Below are positions 24,063 through 33,371 of a stretch of DNA of 64,000 bases, piece after piece (the first letter of the stretch is position 1; each line of letters opens with the position of its first letter). The translations under genes were made by a program, and so were the position numbers. The stretch lies in the NCBI GenBank assembly GCA_938005465.1, contig CALLNU010000033.1, positions 118,978-182,977 of the forward strand, given 5' to 3'. Below the pieces are notes generated by a model. It did not search any database. It was not told the origin of the DNA and worked only from the letters and a program-made list of their open reading frames with translations. Source of the stretch: an uncultured Collinsella sp. GTDB taxonomy: Bacteria; Actinomycetota; Coriobacteriia; Coriobacteriales; Coriobacteriaceae.

Positions 24063-25448
24063 TTAGAGCTCCACGCTTTCGGCGCCGTTGATATGGAGGT
24101 CGCGCTCGTAGAAGGCGGTGAGGGCACGGATGGCGTACATCACGTCGCGTACGCCGCCGGTCTCGTAGCTTGAGTGCATGGCCAGCTGCGGCAGGCCCAC
24201 GTCCACGGCGTGCATGCTCGCCTGCATGTTCGACAGGTTACCGAGCGTGGAGCCACCCGCCATATCGCTCTTGTTGGCGAAGGCCTGCGTGGGCACGTCG
24301 GCGTCATCGCAAATAGCCTGGAACACCGCGCGGCTAAAGGCATCGGTGCAGTAGTGCTGGTTGGCGGCTTCCTTGATGACGATGCCGCCGTTGAGTACAA
24401 CCTGATTGCGGGCATCGCACTTCTCGGCGTGGTTGGGGTGCACGGCATGTGCATTGTCGCAGCTTACAAGCATCGAGGCGGCAAGGGCGCGATGGTACGA
24501 CTCGTCGTCAAAGCCCAGCGATCCGTTAATGCGGCGCAGCGCGTCGGCCAAGAACGTCGACATGGCGCCCTGCTTGGTCTCGGAGCCAACCTCCTCATTA
24601 TCAAAGCAGCAGAAGACCGAGACATCGTGCGCGTTCTCGGCGCCCAAAAATGCCTGTAGCGAGGTATAGGCGCAGGCCAGGTCGTCAAGCTTGGGCGTCG
24701 AGATAAACTCGTCGGCCCAGCCCCAAATGCGCGCATCCTGACGATTGACCAGGAACAGATCGCGGCCCAAAATTTGTTCGGGCTCAACATCCAGCTCTTC
24801 GGCGATCAGGGCATCAAAGTCACCCTGCTTAAGCTCGCCGGCACTGATGAGCGGGCACAGGTCGACAGCTCGGTTGGGAGCAAAGCTCTCGTTAACGCCA
24901 CGGTTCATGTGGATGGCAAGGCTCGGGATGATGGCGACTTCGCGCTCGGTAGCGAGCAAACGACTCTCGATACGGTCGCCCTCGCGTACCAGCACGCGGC
25001 CCGCGAGTGCCAGCGGACGGTCGAACCAGGTGTAGTCGATCATGCCGCCGTAGGCCTCGGTGTTCAGGCGCAGCGTCTCGCCCGCGCCGTCGAGCTCGGG
25101 CACGGCCTTAACCTTAAACGTCGGCGAATCGCTGTGCGACGCCGTGAGCTGAAAATGATAGTCACCGGCAACGCCGTCCTCGCCCCACGTCGCGGCCAGG
25201 TCCTCGCCCACCTTAAAGGCAACGACGCTCGAGGTGTTGCGCTGCGTGTAATAACGCCCGCCCGGCTCGATATCCCATGCCGCGTTCTCGGGCAGGTAGG
25301 TAAAGCCCGCCTCGTCGAGCTCGGCCATAATGGTCGCCGCCGTATGAAACATGCTGGGGCATGCCTCGACAAAGTCGATAAGGTCGTTGGCGGCCTCGAT
25401 ATCGTCGGCCGTCACGTGCGCGCGCTCGGGCGTTTCCTGATCCGTCAT
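24063..25448 (-). CDS. M18-family aspartyl aminopeptidase
   Basis: A 461-residue metallo-aminopeptidase. M18 landmarks: ASHSDSPTFKVK (first metal His-x-Asp), FCCFDNEEVGSETKQGA (catalytic/metal Glu pair), VSCDNAHAVHPNH (Asp and His ligands) and the terminal LAMHSSYETGG (last His ligand). Such enzymes remove N-terminal acidic or other residues from peptides in the cytoplasm. I chose the ATG at 25448 with GGGGAGAG upstream; the longer frame (25559) adds 37 residues without homology. The 60-residue ORF follows directly. Confidence 0.92.
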   Translation of the reverse strand: MTDQETPERAHVTADDIEAANDLIDFVEACPSMFHTAATIMAELDEAGFTYLPENAAWDIEPGGRYYTQRNTSSVVAFKVGEDLAATWGEDGVAGDYHFQLTASHSDSPTFKVKAVPELDGAGETLRLNTEAYGGMIDYTWFDRPLALAGRVLVREGDRIESRLLATEREVAIIPSLAIHMNRGVNESFAPNRAVDLCPLISAGELKQGDFDALIAEELDVEPEQILGRDLFLVNRQDARIWGWADEFISTPKLDDLACAYTSLQAFLGAENAHDVSVFCCFDNEEVGSETKQGAMSTFLADALRRINGSLGFDDESYHRALAASMLVSCDNAHAVHPNHAEKCDARNQVVLNGGIVIKEAANQHYCTDAFSRAVFQAICDDADVPTQAFANKSDMAGGSTLGNLSNMQASMHAVDVGLPQLAMHSSYETGGVRDVMYAIRALTAFYERDLHINGAESVEL

Positions 25449-25609
25449 GCTCTCCCCTTTCGCTGGGTTGATGGTCCCCTCCAGCATACCCCGCCACGCC
25501 AGCGCCGCACTCTTCATTCCGTGCTTAATTCCGCACCGCTCACCAAGTTGAGCCATCATGCCCGCGCCCCTTTTGCGACAATTGCGCTAACAGGACGAGA
25601 GGAACCGTC

Positions 25610-26695
25610 ATGAAGCCACGTAACATTGCCATCACCTGCGGTGTCGCGGGAGTCGCCGTCGGCCTTGCCGCTGCCGCCGGCATCGTTTACCGCAAGCAAA
25701 TCAAGTCCGCCGCGTCGCTCAAACGCTTGACCGGCTACGCGGATGGCTATGACCTGTACGCAATCGACATCGCCTACGACTACGATCTTGATCGCATCAT
25801 CGCCGCTGGCGTGCGCGACGACCAGGCCTACATCGATGCCGTGGTGGCGCAGGTGCTGCCCGGTGTGCCGGTACATGTCCAGGCGCCCCACTTTGCCTGC
25901 AGCGCTTTTGTCGCCGTAGATGCCGAAGGCCGCGTGCGCACCGGTCGCAATTACGACTTTAAGGACGACACCTCGGCGCTGCTGGTGCGCAATCACCCAC
26001 GTGGCGGCTATGCCTCCATCGGGTTTGCCGCCCTTAACAACCTGGGAGATAACACTCCGCTTGACTCCGTCGTCGGACGCGCCGCCGCACTCATGGGCCC
26101 GTTTGCCCAGCTCGACGGTGTTAACGAATGCGGCGTGTCCATTGCCGTACTCACTCTGGATTCCAAGCCCTGTGACCAGGACACGCAACGCCCCGTCATC
26201 AATACCTCGCTCGCCATCCGTCTGGTGCTCGACCGTGCCGCCACCACGCAAGAAGCTGTCGACCTGCTTTTCGCCTACGACATGCACGCCATGGCAGGAC
26301 GCGATTACCACTTCTTTATCAACGACGCCGCCGGTGACGCGCGGGTGGTGGAGTGGGATCCGCGCGATCCGGACCGCGCTTTCAAAGCGACTCCTGTACG
26401 CCAGGTTACGAACTTCTACGCCTGCTATGACAACGAAGTGCTGCCCAACCAAAAGAATGACGAGCTGGGCCATGGTAAAGAGCGCGCCGTCGCAATCGCC
26501 GATGTTCTTGACGCCCATGTCGGTGCCCAGGACGAAACGATTGTCTGGGAAGCCCTGCGTGCCGCAGCGCAAGAACCCAATCCGGAAGACATCACCAGCA
26601 ATACGCAATGGTCGGTCGTCTTTGACAATACCGAACCCGCCGCCGCCATCACGCTGCGCCGCCACTGGGGCGACGTCGACGCCTTCGCACTGTAA
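25610..26695 (+). CDS. membrane-anchored linear-amide C-N hydrolase (choloylglycine hydrolase/C45-like Ntn family)
   Basis: A 361-residue protein with an N-terminal membrane anchor (NIAITCGVAGVAVGLAAAAG, residues 5-24) and a pro-region of about 70 residues. The Ntn-hydrolase core begins at the Cys in HFACSAFVAVD (about residue 98) followed by GRNYDF, the pattern of bile-salt hydrolase, penicillin acylase and acid-ceramidase-like enzymes; RVVEWDP and VTNFYACYD match later conserved blocks. The internal position of the Cys implies removal of the leader, as in acid ceramidase/NAAA or C45 enzymes, not the Met-Cys start of canonical bile-salt hydrolases. Likely acts on extracellular amides; substrate unknown. 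RBS GAGAGGA. Confidence 0.8.
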   Translation: MKPRNIAITCGVAGVAVGLAAAAGIVYRKQIKSAASLKRLTGYADGYDLYAIDIAYDYDLDRIIAAGVRDDQAYIDAVVAQVLPGVPVHVQAPHFACSAFVAVDAEGRVRTGRNYDFKDDTSALLVRNHPRGGYASIGFAALNNLGDNTPLDSVVGRAAALMGPFAQLDGVNECGVSIAVLTLDSKPCDQDTQRPVINTSLAIRLVLDRAATTQEAVDLLFAYDMHAMAGRDYHFFINDAAGDARVVEWDPRDPDRAFKATPVRQVTNFYACYDNEVLPNQKNDELGHGKERAVAIADVLDAHVGAQDETIVWEALRAAAQEPNPEDITSNTQWSVVFDNTEPAAAITLRRHWGDVDAFAL

Positions 26696-26764
26696 GGAGC
26701 CAGGCCCGTCAACCTTACGCCCGCCTGACGTTGTTTACATTTCCATACGCTTGAGCTAACACGT

Positions 26765-26797
26765 TTTACCCCCGCGTCAACAGTGTGCGGGGGTAAA
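26765..26797. terminator. terminator between the amidase and pfkA
   Basis: TTTACCCCCGC (26765-26775) pairs perfectly with GCGGGGGTAAA (26787-26797). A TATAAC at 26811-26816 downstream may be the -10 of pfkA. Confidence 0.65.
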
Positions 26798-26835
26798 CTT
26801 ATGCGCATGTTATAACTTGCCCGGAAGGATTCATC

Positions 26836-27915
26836 ATGCTTAGGATCGGTCTTCTTACCAGTGGCGGCGACTGCCAGGCGCTCAACGCCACTATGCGCGG
26901 CATCGTCAAAACGCTTATGACAAATAGCGAAGAACCTATCGAGATCTATGGTTTTGAGGACGGCTACCAGGGCCTTATCTACAGCAGATTCCGCGTCATG
27001 ACGCCCGCCGATTTTAGCGGCATCCTCACCCGCGGCGGCACCATCCTGGGCACGAGCCGTACGCCGTTCAAGCGCCTGGATGTTCCCGAGGCCGATGGCG
27101 TCGAGAAGGTGCCCGCAATGGTCCACACCTATCATAAACTGCAGCTCGACTGCCTGTTTATGCTGGGCGGTAACGGATCCACCAAGACCGCCAACCGCCT
27201 GCGCGAAGAGGGCCTCAACGTTATCGCGCTGCCCAAGACCATCGATAACGACACCTGGGGCACCGAGTTGACGTTTGGCTTTACCAGCGCCATCGACGTC
27301 GCTACCAAGTGCATCGACGACATTCACACCACCGCCTCAAGTCACGGCCGCGTGTTCGTTATCGAGATCATGGGTCACAAGGTTGGCTGGATTCCGCTGT
27401 ATGCCGGCGTCGCGGGCGGCGCAGATGTCATCTTGATTCCCGAGATCCCCTACGACATGGATAACGTCATCAAGACCATCGAGCATCGCATGGAGACCGG
27501 CAGCCGCTTTACCATCGTGGCCGTCGCCGAGGGCGCTATCTCCAAGGAGGACGCGGCGCTGTCCAAGAAGGAGTACAAGAAGAAGCTCGCCGAGCGCACG
27601 AGCCCGTCAATCGTGTACGACATCGCCAAGGAGATCGAGGCCAAGACCGGTCGCGAGACCCGCGTCGCCATCCCCGGCCACACGCAGCGCGGCGGTCAGC
27701 CCGACGCCCAGGACCGCATCTTTGCGACTCAGTGCGGCGTCGAGGCAGCGCTCGGCTGCCTGCGCGGCGAGTTTGGCTACATGATTGCCCTGCGCGACGG
27801 CAAGATGTGCCACATGCCGCTCGAGGATGTCGCCGGCAAGCTCAAGTTTGTCGACCCCCAGAGTGATCTGGTGCGCGAGGCCAAGGCGCTGGGCATCAGC
27901 TTCGGCGACGAATAG
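26836..27915 (+). CDS. pfkA: 6-phosphofructokinase
   Basis: A 359-residue PFK that phosphorylates fructose-6-phosphate in glycolysis. Motifs: LTSGGDCQALNA (nucleotide loop), LGGNGSTKTA (the GGDGS loop, with Asn in place of the first Asp), PKTIDND (catalytic Asp base) and MGHKVGW (sugar-phosphate binding). The Gly in GGNGS suggests ATP, whereas the Lys in PKTIDND is the residue found in PPi-using and actinobacterial enzymes, so the phosphodonor should be tested. RBS GGAAGGA. The last two codons and stop form one arm of an inverted repeat completed at 28076-28091. Confidence 0.92.
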   Translation: MLRIGLLTSGGDCQALNATMRGIVKTLMTNSEEPIEIYGFEDGYQGLIYSRFRVMTPADFSGILTRGGTILGTSRTPFKRLDVPEADGVEKVPAMVHTYHKLQLDCLFMLGGNGSTKTANRLREEGLNVIALPKTIDNDTWGTELTFGFTSAIDVATKCIDDIHTTASSHGRVFVIEIMGHKVGWIPLYAGVAGGADVILIPEIPYDMDNVIKTIEHRMETGSRFTIVAVAEGAISKEDAALSKKEYKKKLAERTSPSIVYDIAKEIEAKTGRETRVAIPGHTQRGGQPDAQDRIFATQCGVEAALGCLRGEFGYMIALRDGKMCHMPLEDVAGKLKFVDPQSDLVREAKALGISFGDE

Positions 27916-28091
27916 CCTCGGCTGGAACCGCCCCCATCGGAGCCCCTAGGGCTTACCTCCCAAATCGTCCTCGGACATGTCAGGACCCCGCCGTGCGCTT
28001 CGCGCGGCGGGGTCCTTCCGTCCTGCGGAAAGATTTGGGAGGTAAGCCCTGGGGGCTCCTGCGGCAACTAGGGAGGCCGAGGCTATTCGTC
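27907..28091 (+). repeat. nested-palindrome 3' element, family 1, copy a (after pfkA)
   Basis: Outer stem 27940-27966 / 28032-28058 (27 bp, one G-T mismatch), fixed segment GTCCTCGGACAT (27967-27978), inner stem GGACCCCGCCG with T bulge, TTC loop and GCGCGGCGGGGTCC (27983-28015), fixed segment GTCCTGCGGAAA (28020-28031). A further perfect 16-bp outermost pair, GACGAATAGCCTCGGC (27907-27922) with 28076-28091, begins inside the pfkA coding sequence. No T tract follows. Confidence 0.9.
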
Positions 28092-28114
28092 TTCTTGCTG
28101 CGGATGCCTGGGGT

Positions 28115-28326
28115 AGGATGCGGCGTGCATTTTTGGGAGTATTCAGCAGCCGAGGGTGCCTGCATACTGGATTTTGGGCGAAAGGCAGGCACCATGGGCC
28201 GCATCCTGTAAAAAAACGAGCGGCTCTAGAGGCGTTGGGACTCAGAATCGGGGCTTTCAGCGCAGTTTTGCACCCCCGCCCCCGCGCCCGCGGACCCCGG
28301 GACGCTGAATACTCCGGAATTTGCAC
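28115..28326. repeat. compound palindromic intergenic element
   Basis: AGGATGCGGC (28115-28124) faces GCCGCATCCT (28198-28207), with GGTGCCTG/CAGGCACC nested inside. The segment GTGCATTTTTGGGAGTATTC (from 28125) has an inverted partner at 28304-28326 that shares GCTGAATACTCC and TGCAC. No gene was seen in 27916-28456. Confidence 0.65.
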
Positions 28327-28358
28327 GGCGCCCCCTGGGGTACCTGTGGGCAAAAAGC

Positions 28359-28395
28359 AACCGCCCCGTCAAAGTATGCATTTGGCGGGGCGGTT
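28359..28395 (-). terminator. terminator of the MacB/FtsX operon
   Basis: AACCGCCCCG and CGGGGCGGTT pair, extended by CAAA/TTTG; on the minus strand a GCTTTTTG run follows. It ends the ABC operon whose last stop codon is at 28457. Confidence 0.8.
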
Positions 28396-28456
28396 TATGC
28401 AAAAATGCTGCTGCGGGCGCGTCGGCAGCTCGCTAGAACTTGAATCCCAGGACAGG

Positions 28457-31222
28457 TTACTCGGCGCTCTTGAGGGCGCCGACCATGTCGATCTTGTTGA
28501 GCGTTCGGTTGGTGGCGAGGTTGACGATAAACGTAAAGCCGAAGGAAAGCACTACGGCGAGCACGTAGCTTAGCGGCTCGACCTCGACGTCAAAGTACAG
28601 CGACGGCATCTGCAAAATGTAGGTAAAGCTCTTGGCCAGCAAGCCACCTAGCGGCACGCCCAGCGCAGCGCCGATTGCCGTGAGGATCAACGTCTCCTTG
28701 TTGACGTAGTGGTGTACCTCGCCACGGCGGAAGCCCAGCACCTTGATGGTCGCCAGCTCGCGCTCGCGCTCCGAAATGTTGGTGTTGGACAGCGTAAACA
28801 CCACCACAAACGACAGGCACGCCGCCATAAAGGTCACGAGCACCACGACGGAATTGATGATAGTGAAGTTCGCCTCGAAGTTCTCCCAATGCTCGGCCGT
28901 GCTCGAAATCGAAAGCCAGCCGTCACTCTTAAGCTTCTTGCTAAGCGCAATCTGGTCGGCCGACGAGCCCTTAAGCAGCACAAAGATGCCGTTGAGGCGT
29001 GCGCTTCGACCGAACGCGCGCTCATAGGTGCTCTGCGTCATGTAAAGCGTGTTGCCCAGATAGTTAAGCGAAATGTCGCTGACTTTGACCTTGGCGACGT
29101 TGAGCGACGAATCTTGGACCTGCGCCGTGTCGCCCGGCTGAATCCCGAGAACCAGCTGTGAACTCTTGCTCAGATACACGTCTCCGTCACGCAAAGACAG
29201 CGGCTCTTTGGACTCATCCTCGAGACGCACGTAGTCGTCCAGGTCGTTCGTGCGGTCATCGGGCACCACGATCAGCTGCACGGTCTCGCTCTTTCCGCCA
29301 AATGTAAAGGTGACGTTGTCGGTCATGATTGGCAGCGTCGAAGACACCGTCACGTTAGAATCCTTGGCCGCGCTGCGCTCATCCAATGCCGCGCACGTCT
29401 GCGAAAAATCGTCGGGATTGGCAACCGCCAGCAAGTCATAGCGCGTGATATGCCCATACTGCTTGGGCGAAAGCGCGACCGACGTGTCGCGAATACCCAT
29501 ACCGCAGATCACAAGCGCGGTGCAACCCGCGATACCGAAGATGGTCATAAAGGCGCGCTTTTTGTAGCGGAACAGGTTACGTGCTGCCACCTTGTTCAAA
29601 AAGCCCATGCGGCGCCAGATAAAGCCGATGCGCTCGAGCAAGATACGCGAGCCGGCGCGCGGGGCCTTGGGGCGCATGAGCGAGGCCGGGGTCTCGGCCA
29701 TCTCGTGGCGGCAGGCGATAATCGTGGCGCCCACCACGCCCACGGCAAACAGCGCCACCGAGACGATCGAGGACACGATGTCGTACGAAAGCAACATCTG
29801 GGGCAGCGAGTACATGTCGTCGAACACCGTAAACAGGAACAGCGGCAGGCCCACAAATCCGATGATGTTGCCGAGCACGCCGCCGATCAGACAAGCCCAC
29901 AGCGCATAGTCCACGTATTTGGACAGGATGCGTCCGCGCGAATAGCCGAGCGCCTTATACAGGCCGATGAGCGTGCGCTCCTCCTCGACCATACGCGTGG
30001 CGGTGGTAAGGCTGATGAGCACGGCGACGATAAAGAAGATGAATGGGAACACCGTGGCGATGGCTTCAATTGACGAGCTATCGCTCTCCACGCTCGAGTA
30101 GCTTGCGATATTGCCGCGGTCCTGGATGTACCAGGTGCATTCGCCCAGGTCAGAGAGCTCGGCGCGGGCATCGGCAAACTGCTGGTCGGCGGCGGCACGG
30201 CGCTGATCCAGGTCGGCCTGCGCTTGCACGCGCTCCTCACTGCCCTCGGCCATGCGATTGATGTTGTCCTGCTCGATCCCAAAGAGCATGGCGGCCTGAC
30301 GCTCGGCCGCATCCAAGCTTGTCGGCGTGTCGACCGTCAGCTCCTGAGCGCGCGCCTTCTCACGCTCCTCGCGGATCTTCTCTATATTGCCCTTGACCTC
30401 ATTGATCTTTGCCGCGTAGGCATCCGAATATGAGTTGAGATCCTTGGCTCCCTCGACGACCACGTGGACCGCGGAGTAGGAAGAAGATGTCGCGGCGTCC
30501 TCGCTCACATAGAACTTATAGTCCGCCGCCGAGGCGGCACGGAAGGCGTTGACCGTCGAGTCGGAGCTCACATCAGTGGGATCGAGAACCTCGGCCGTGA
30601 TGGTGTAATCGCCATCGGCAAACTGATCCTTGGCGCTTTGGTTCGACGAGCTCGCATCGTTGGCAGCAAAGCTCACCGTATCGCCGAGCTTTTTGCCCGA
30701 AGCCTTCAGGAACTTCGAAGTCACCGCGACCTCATCGGCGCTCTCGGGCAAATCGCCGTTCACGAGCACTGGCTGATCGATATTCTCCTTGGAGAGACTT
30801 TGCACGACCACGCGCTCGCGCGTTGTGCCCACGGCGGTGTAGGCGGTCTCGGTGTAGATGCCCTCGGCCGTTTCGACGCCATCGACCTCTTGGATGGCGT
30901 CGAGATCATCGTCAGTCAGGCCATAGGTCGACTGCACGTTAATGTCATAGACATTTTGCTGGTCGAAGTAGGCGTCAACCGAATCGCACAGGTCCTCGCA
31001 ACCCGCCTTAAGGCCGCACATCACGCTCACGCCGAGCGCGGTGATCACGACGATAGACAAGAAGCGTTTGAGGCTGCCGCGAATCGTGCGGTAGACACCG
31101 CGGCGAAACACCGTCGGCACCATATCGTTTGAGCTTTGGGCAGTGCGGTAGGTCGTAAAATCCTGCTCGCGCTCCGTGTTCTGCGCGTCGCGGCGTTGGC
31201 TGTTTTGGCGGTCCTGATCCAT
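28457..31222 (-). CDS. FtsX/MacB-type ABC transporter permease
   Basis: A roughly 921-residue permease with duplicated FtsX domains: an N-terminal membrane helix (FLSIVVITALGVSVMCGL), a large extracytoplasmic domain containing a coiled-coil segment (GNIEKIREEREKARAQ to about residue 360), an FtsX core of three helices (AIATVFPFIFFIVAVLISL, TLIGLYKALGYSRGRIL), another extracytoplasmic domain and the second FtsX core (LSFVVVFTLSNTNISERERE, LATIKVLGFRRGEVHHY). These proteins do mechanotransmission rather than classical transport in many cases. Starts with ATG at 31222, or an upstream GTG at 31234 overlapping the ATPase stop; both have weak RBS. Partner of the adjacent ATPase. Confidence 0.9.
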   Translation of the reverse strand: MDQDRQNSQRRDAQNTEREQDFTTYRTAQSSNDMVPTVFRRGVYRTIRGSLKRFLSIVVITALGVSVMCGLKAGCEDLCDSVDAYFDQQNVYDINVQSTYGLTDDDLDAIQEVDGVETAEGIYTETAYTAVGTTRERVVVQSLSKENIDQPVLVNGDLPESADEVAVTSKFLKASGKKLGDTVSFAANDASSSNQSAKDQFADGDYTITAEVLDPTDVSSDSTVNAFRAASAADYKFYVSEDAATSSSYSAVHVVVEGAKDLNSYSDAYAAKINEVKGNIEKIREEREKARAQELTVDTPTSLDAAERQAAMLFGIEQDNINRMAEGSEERVQAQADLDQRRAAADQQFADARAELSDLGECTWYIQDRGNIASYSSVESDSSSIEAIATVFPFIFFIVAVLISLTTATRMVEEERTLIGLYKALGYSRGRILSKYVDYALWACLIGGVLGNIIGFVGLPLFLFTVFDDMYSLPQMLLSYDIVSSIVSVALFAVGVVGATIIACRHEMAETPASLMRPKAPRAGSRILLERIGFIWRRMGFLNKVAARNLFRYKKRAFMTIFGIAGCTALVICGMGIRDTSVALSPKQYGHITRYDLLAVANPDDFSQTCAALDERSAAKDSNVTVSSTLPIMTDNVTFTFGGKSETVQLIVVPDDRTNDLDDYVRLEDESKEPLSLRDGDVYLSKSSQLVLGIQPGDTAQVQDSSLNVAKVKVSDISLNYLGNTLYMTQSTYERAFGRSARLNGIFVLLKGSSADQIALSKKLKSDGWLSISSTAEHWENFEANFTIINSVVVLVTFMAACLSFVVVFTLSNTNISERERELATIKVLGFRRGEVHHYVNKETLILTAIGAALGVPLGGLLAKSFTYILQMPSLYFDVEVEPLSYVLAVVLSFGFTFIVNLATNRTLNKIDMVGALKSAE

Positions 31223-31227
31223 GGGCG

Positions 31228-31929
<702 letters not shown>

Positions 31930-31978
31930 CGATTAATTCCCATCTGGTCGGATAACTCTTTAGTATTACCCATTTCGC

Positions 31979-32013
31979 ACCGACCAAAAAGGGACAGGTT
32001 CATTTTGGCAGGT
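31979..32013. repeat. hairpin with GGGACAGGTT loop (inverted copy)
   Basis: ACCGACCAAAAA and ATTTTGGCAGGT pair imperfectly around GGGACAGGTTC. On the opposite strand the loop and right half match 22604-22638 and 62746-62783, including the adjoining ATATAAAACC. Confidence 0.7.
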
Positions 32014-32130
32014 TTTATATGGGGAAACGGCAGCTATAGATGAGGCGCCGGGGAGGCAGAGAAATCATCGATGGGGTCAGGCCGACCGCCAAACACAACG
32101 CACGCATCTCAATCTGTCAGCCAAATCATT

Positions 32131-32144
32131 CGAACAGCTGTTCG
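32131..32144 (+). promoter_or_regulatory. LexA-type SOS box upstream of the GyrI-like gene
   Basis: CGAACAGCTGTTCG is a perfect match to the Gram-positive LexA/DinR consensus CGAAC-N4-GTTCG. Two overlapping TATGAT -10 candidates (32149-32154, 32154-32159) follow, so the box would cover the -35 region. Confidence 0.75.
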
Positions 32145-32200
32145 TTTCTATGATATGATTCCGCTATCTAAGCAGGCCAATACGCAGAAAGGCGGCCAAC

Positions 32201-32839
32201 ATGGCGTTCGACTTTAAGAAGGAATGCAAAGAGCTCTACAGACCTGCAAGCAAGCCGAGTATCATAACTGTCCCGCCTATGAGCTACGTTGCCGTTCGCG
32301 GAAAGGGCGACCCAAATACCGAAGGTGGCGAGTATCAAAATGCCCTGCCGCTGCTTTACGGCATCGCCTATACCGTCAAGATGTCAAAGAAAGGCTCAAG
32401 GAGTATCGAGGGCTATTTCGACTTTGTGGTACCGCCGCTCGAGGGCTTCTGGTGGCAAGACTCCCCGAGCGGCGACATCGATTATGTACGCAAGGACGAT
32501 TTCAACTTTATCTCGTGCATCCGCCTGCCCGATTTCGTCACTCAGGATGACTTTGACTGGGCGGTCGCGGAAGCCACGGCCAAAAAGAAACTGGACTTTT
32601 CTGCCGTCGAGCTGCTTAAAGTTGACGAGGGTCTCTGCGTTCAATGCATGCATACCGGACCCTACGACAGCGAGCCGGCAACCGTAGACGCCATGCATGA
32701 ATATGCGACCGAGCAGGGCTATGTCCCCGACTTCTCAGACACCCGTTTACATCACGAAATCTATCTTTCCGATCCACGCAAGTGTGCGCCGGAGAAACTT
32801 AAGACCGTGGTTCGTCATCCTATCAAGCGCGCTGAATAG
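32201..32839 (+). CDS. GyrI-like small-molecule-binding domain protein
   Basis: A 212-residue GyrI-like/AraC effector-binding fold protein. The start (MAFDFKKECKELYRPASKPS), MSYVAVRGKGDPN, PPLEGFWW and the central CMHTGPYDSEPATVD (a Tyr/Glu-containing pocket motif) are characteristic of the stand-alone GyrI-like family. In E. coli the related SbmC/GyrI is SOS-induced and protects DNA gyrase; the perfect LexA box before this gene suggests the same type of control here. RBS AAAGGCGG. Function beyond this analogy is inferred. Confidence 0.85.
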   Translation: MAFDFKKECKELYRPASKPSIITVPPMSYVAVRGKGDPNTEGGEYQNALPLLYGIAYTVKMSKKGSRSIEGYFDFVVPPLEGFWWQDSPSGDIDYVRKDDFNFISCIRLPDFVTQDDFDWAVAEATAKKKLDFSAVELLKVDEGLCVQCMHTGPYDSEPATVDAMHEYATEQGYVPDFSDTRLHHEIYLSDPRKCAPEKLKTVVRHPIKRAE

Positions 32840-33009
32840 CGTGGAGCGTCATTTCACGCGCTGGGTTTTAAGCCAGCCAACCAGCCGCCTCCTAGGCCGT
32901 CCGGTAATTATCTTGACGCGGCCCGTCGCATCTTATAAGTTTGTTTTGCTAAAGCTGGAAAGCCTCTCAACGATGCGCAACTCCAGCTCTTTTTCTATCA
33001 AGAGGCTTA

Positions 33010-33371
33010 ATGAAATACCAGAAGTCGCGGATATCCATCAACGAACAAATAGCACTATTGACAGAAAACAAGGGTCTTAAGTGCTCTGATCAAAGCGAAC
33101 TCGAGCGAGCTTTGGTCGAAGCCAACCACTACAGACTGTCGGCCTACTGGTTTCCCTACAAAACCAAATGCAAGTCCGGGATTACCATCTTTCGCGAAGG
33201 CACAACATTCGAAACCATCATCTACACGTATGAATTTGACCGAGCCCTCCGGCAGTTAATGTTTGATGCGGTCGGCAGTGCGGTCGGCAGAATTGAGATC
33301 TACCTCAGAAGCAGAATTGCCTATCTTGCCTCTGAGGAACGCGGGCCTTTCTGTTACCCAGATGTCGCCAT
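33010..33371 (+). pseudogene. Abi_2-family abortive-infection protein, 5' fragment
   Basis: The first 120 residues or so (ISINEQIALLTENKGLKCSD, EANHYRLSAYWFPYK, FETIIYTYEFDRALRQLMFD, GRIEIYLRSRIAYLAS) match the N-terminal half of Abi_2/AbiD/AbiF proteins, putative phage-defence factors of usually about 300 residues. After RGPFCYPDVA homology stops abruptly and the frame runs antisense-like through unrelated DNA to a stop at 33633. It is thus a truncated, probably dead gene. The join is with a chloride-channel fragment. Confidence 0.78.
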
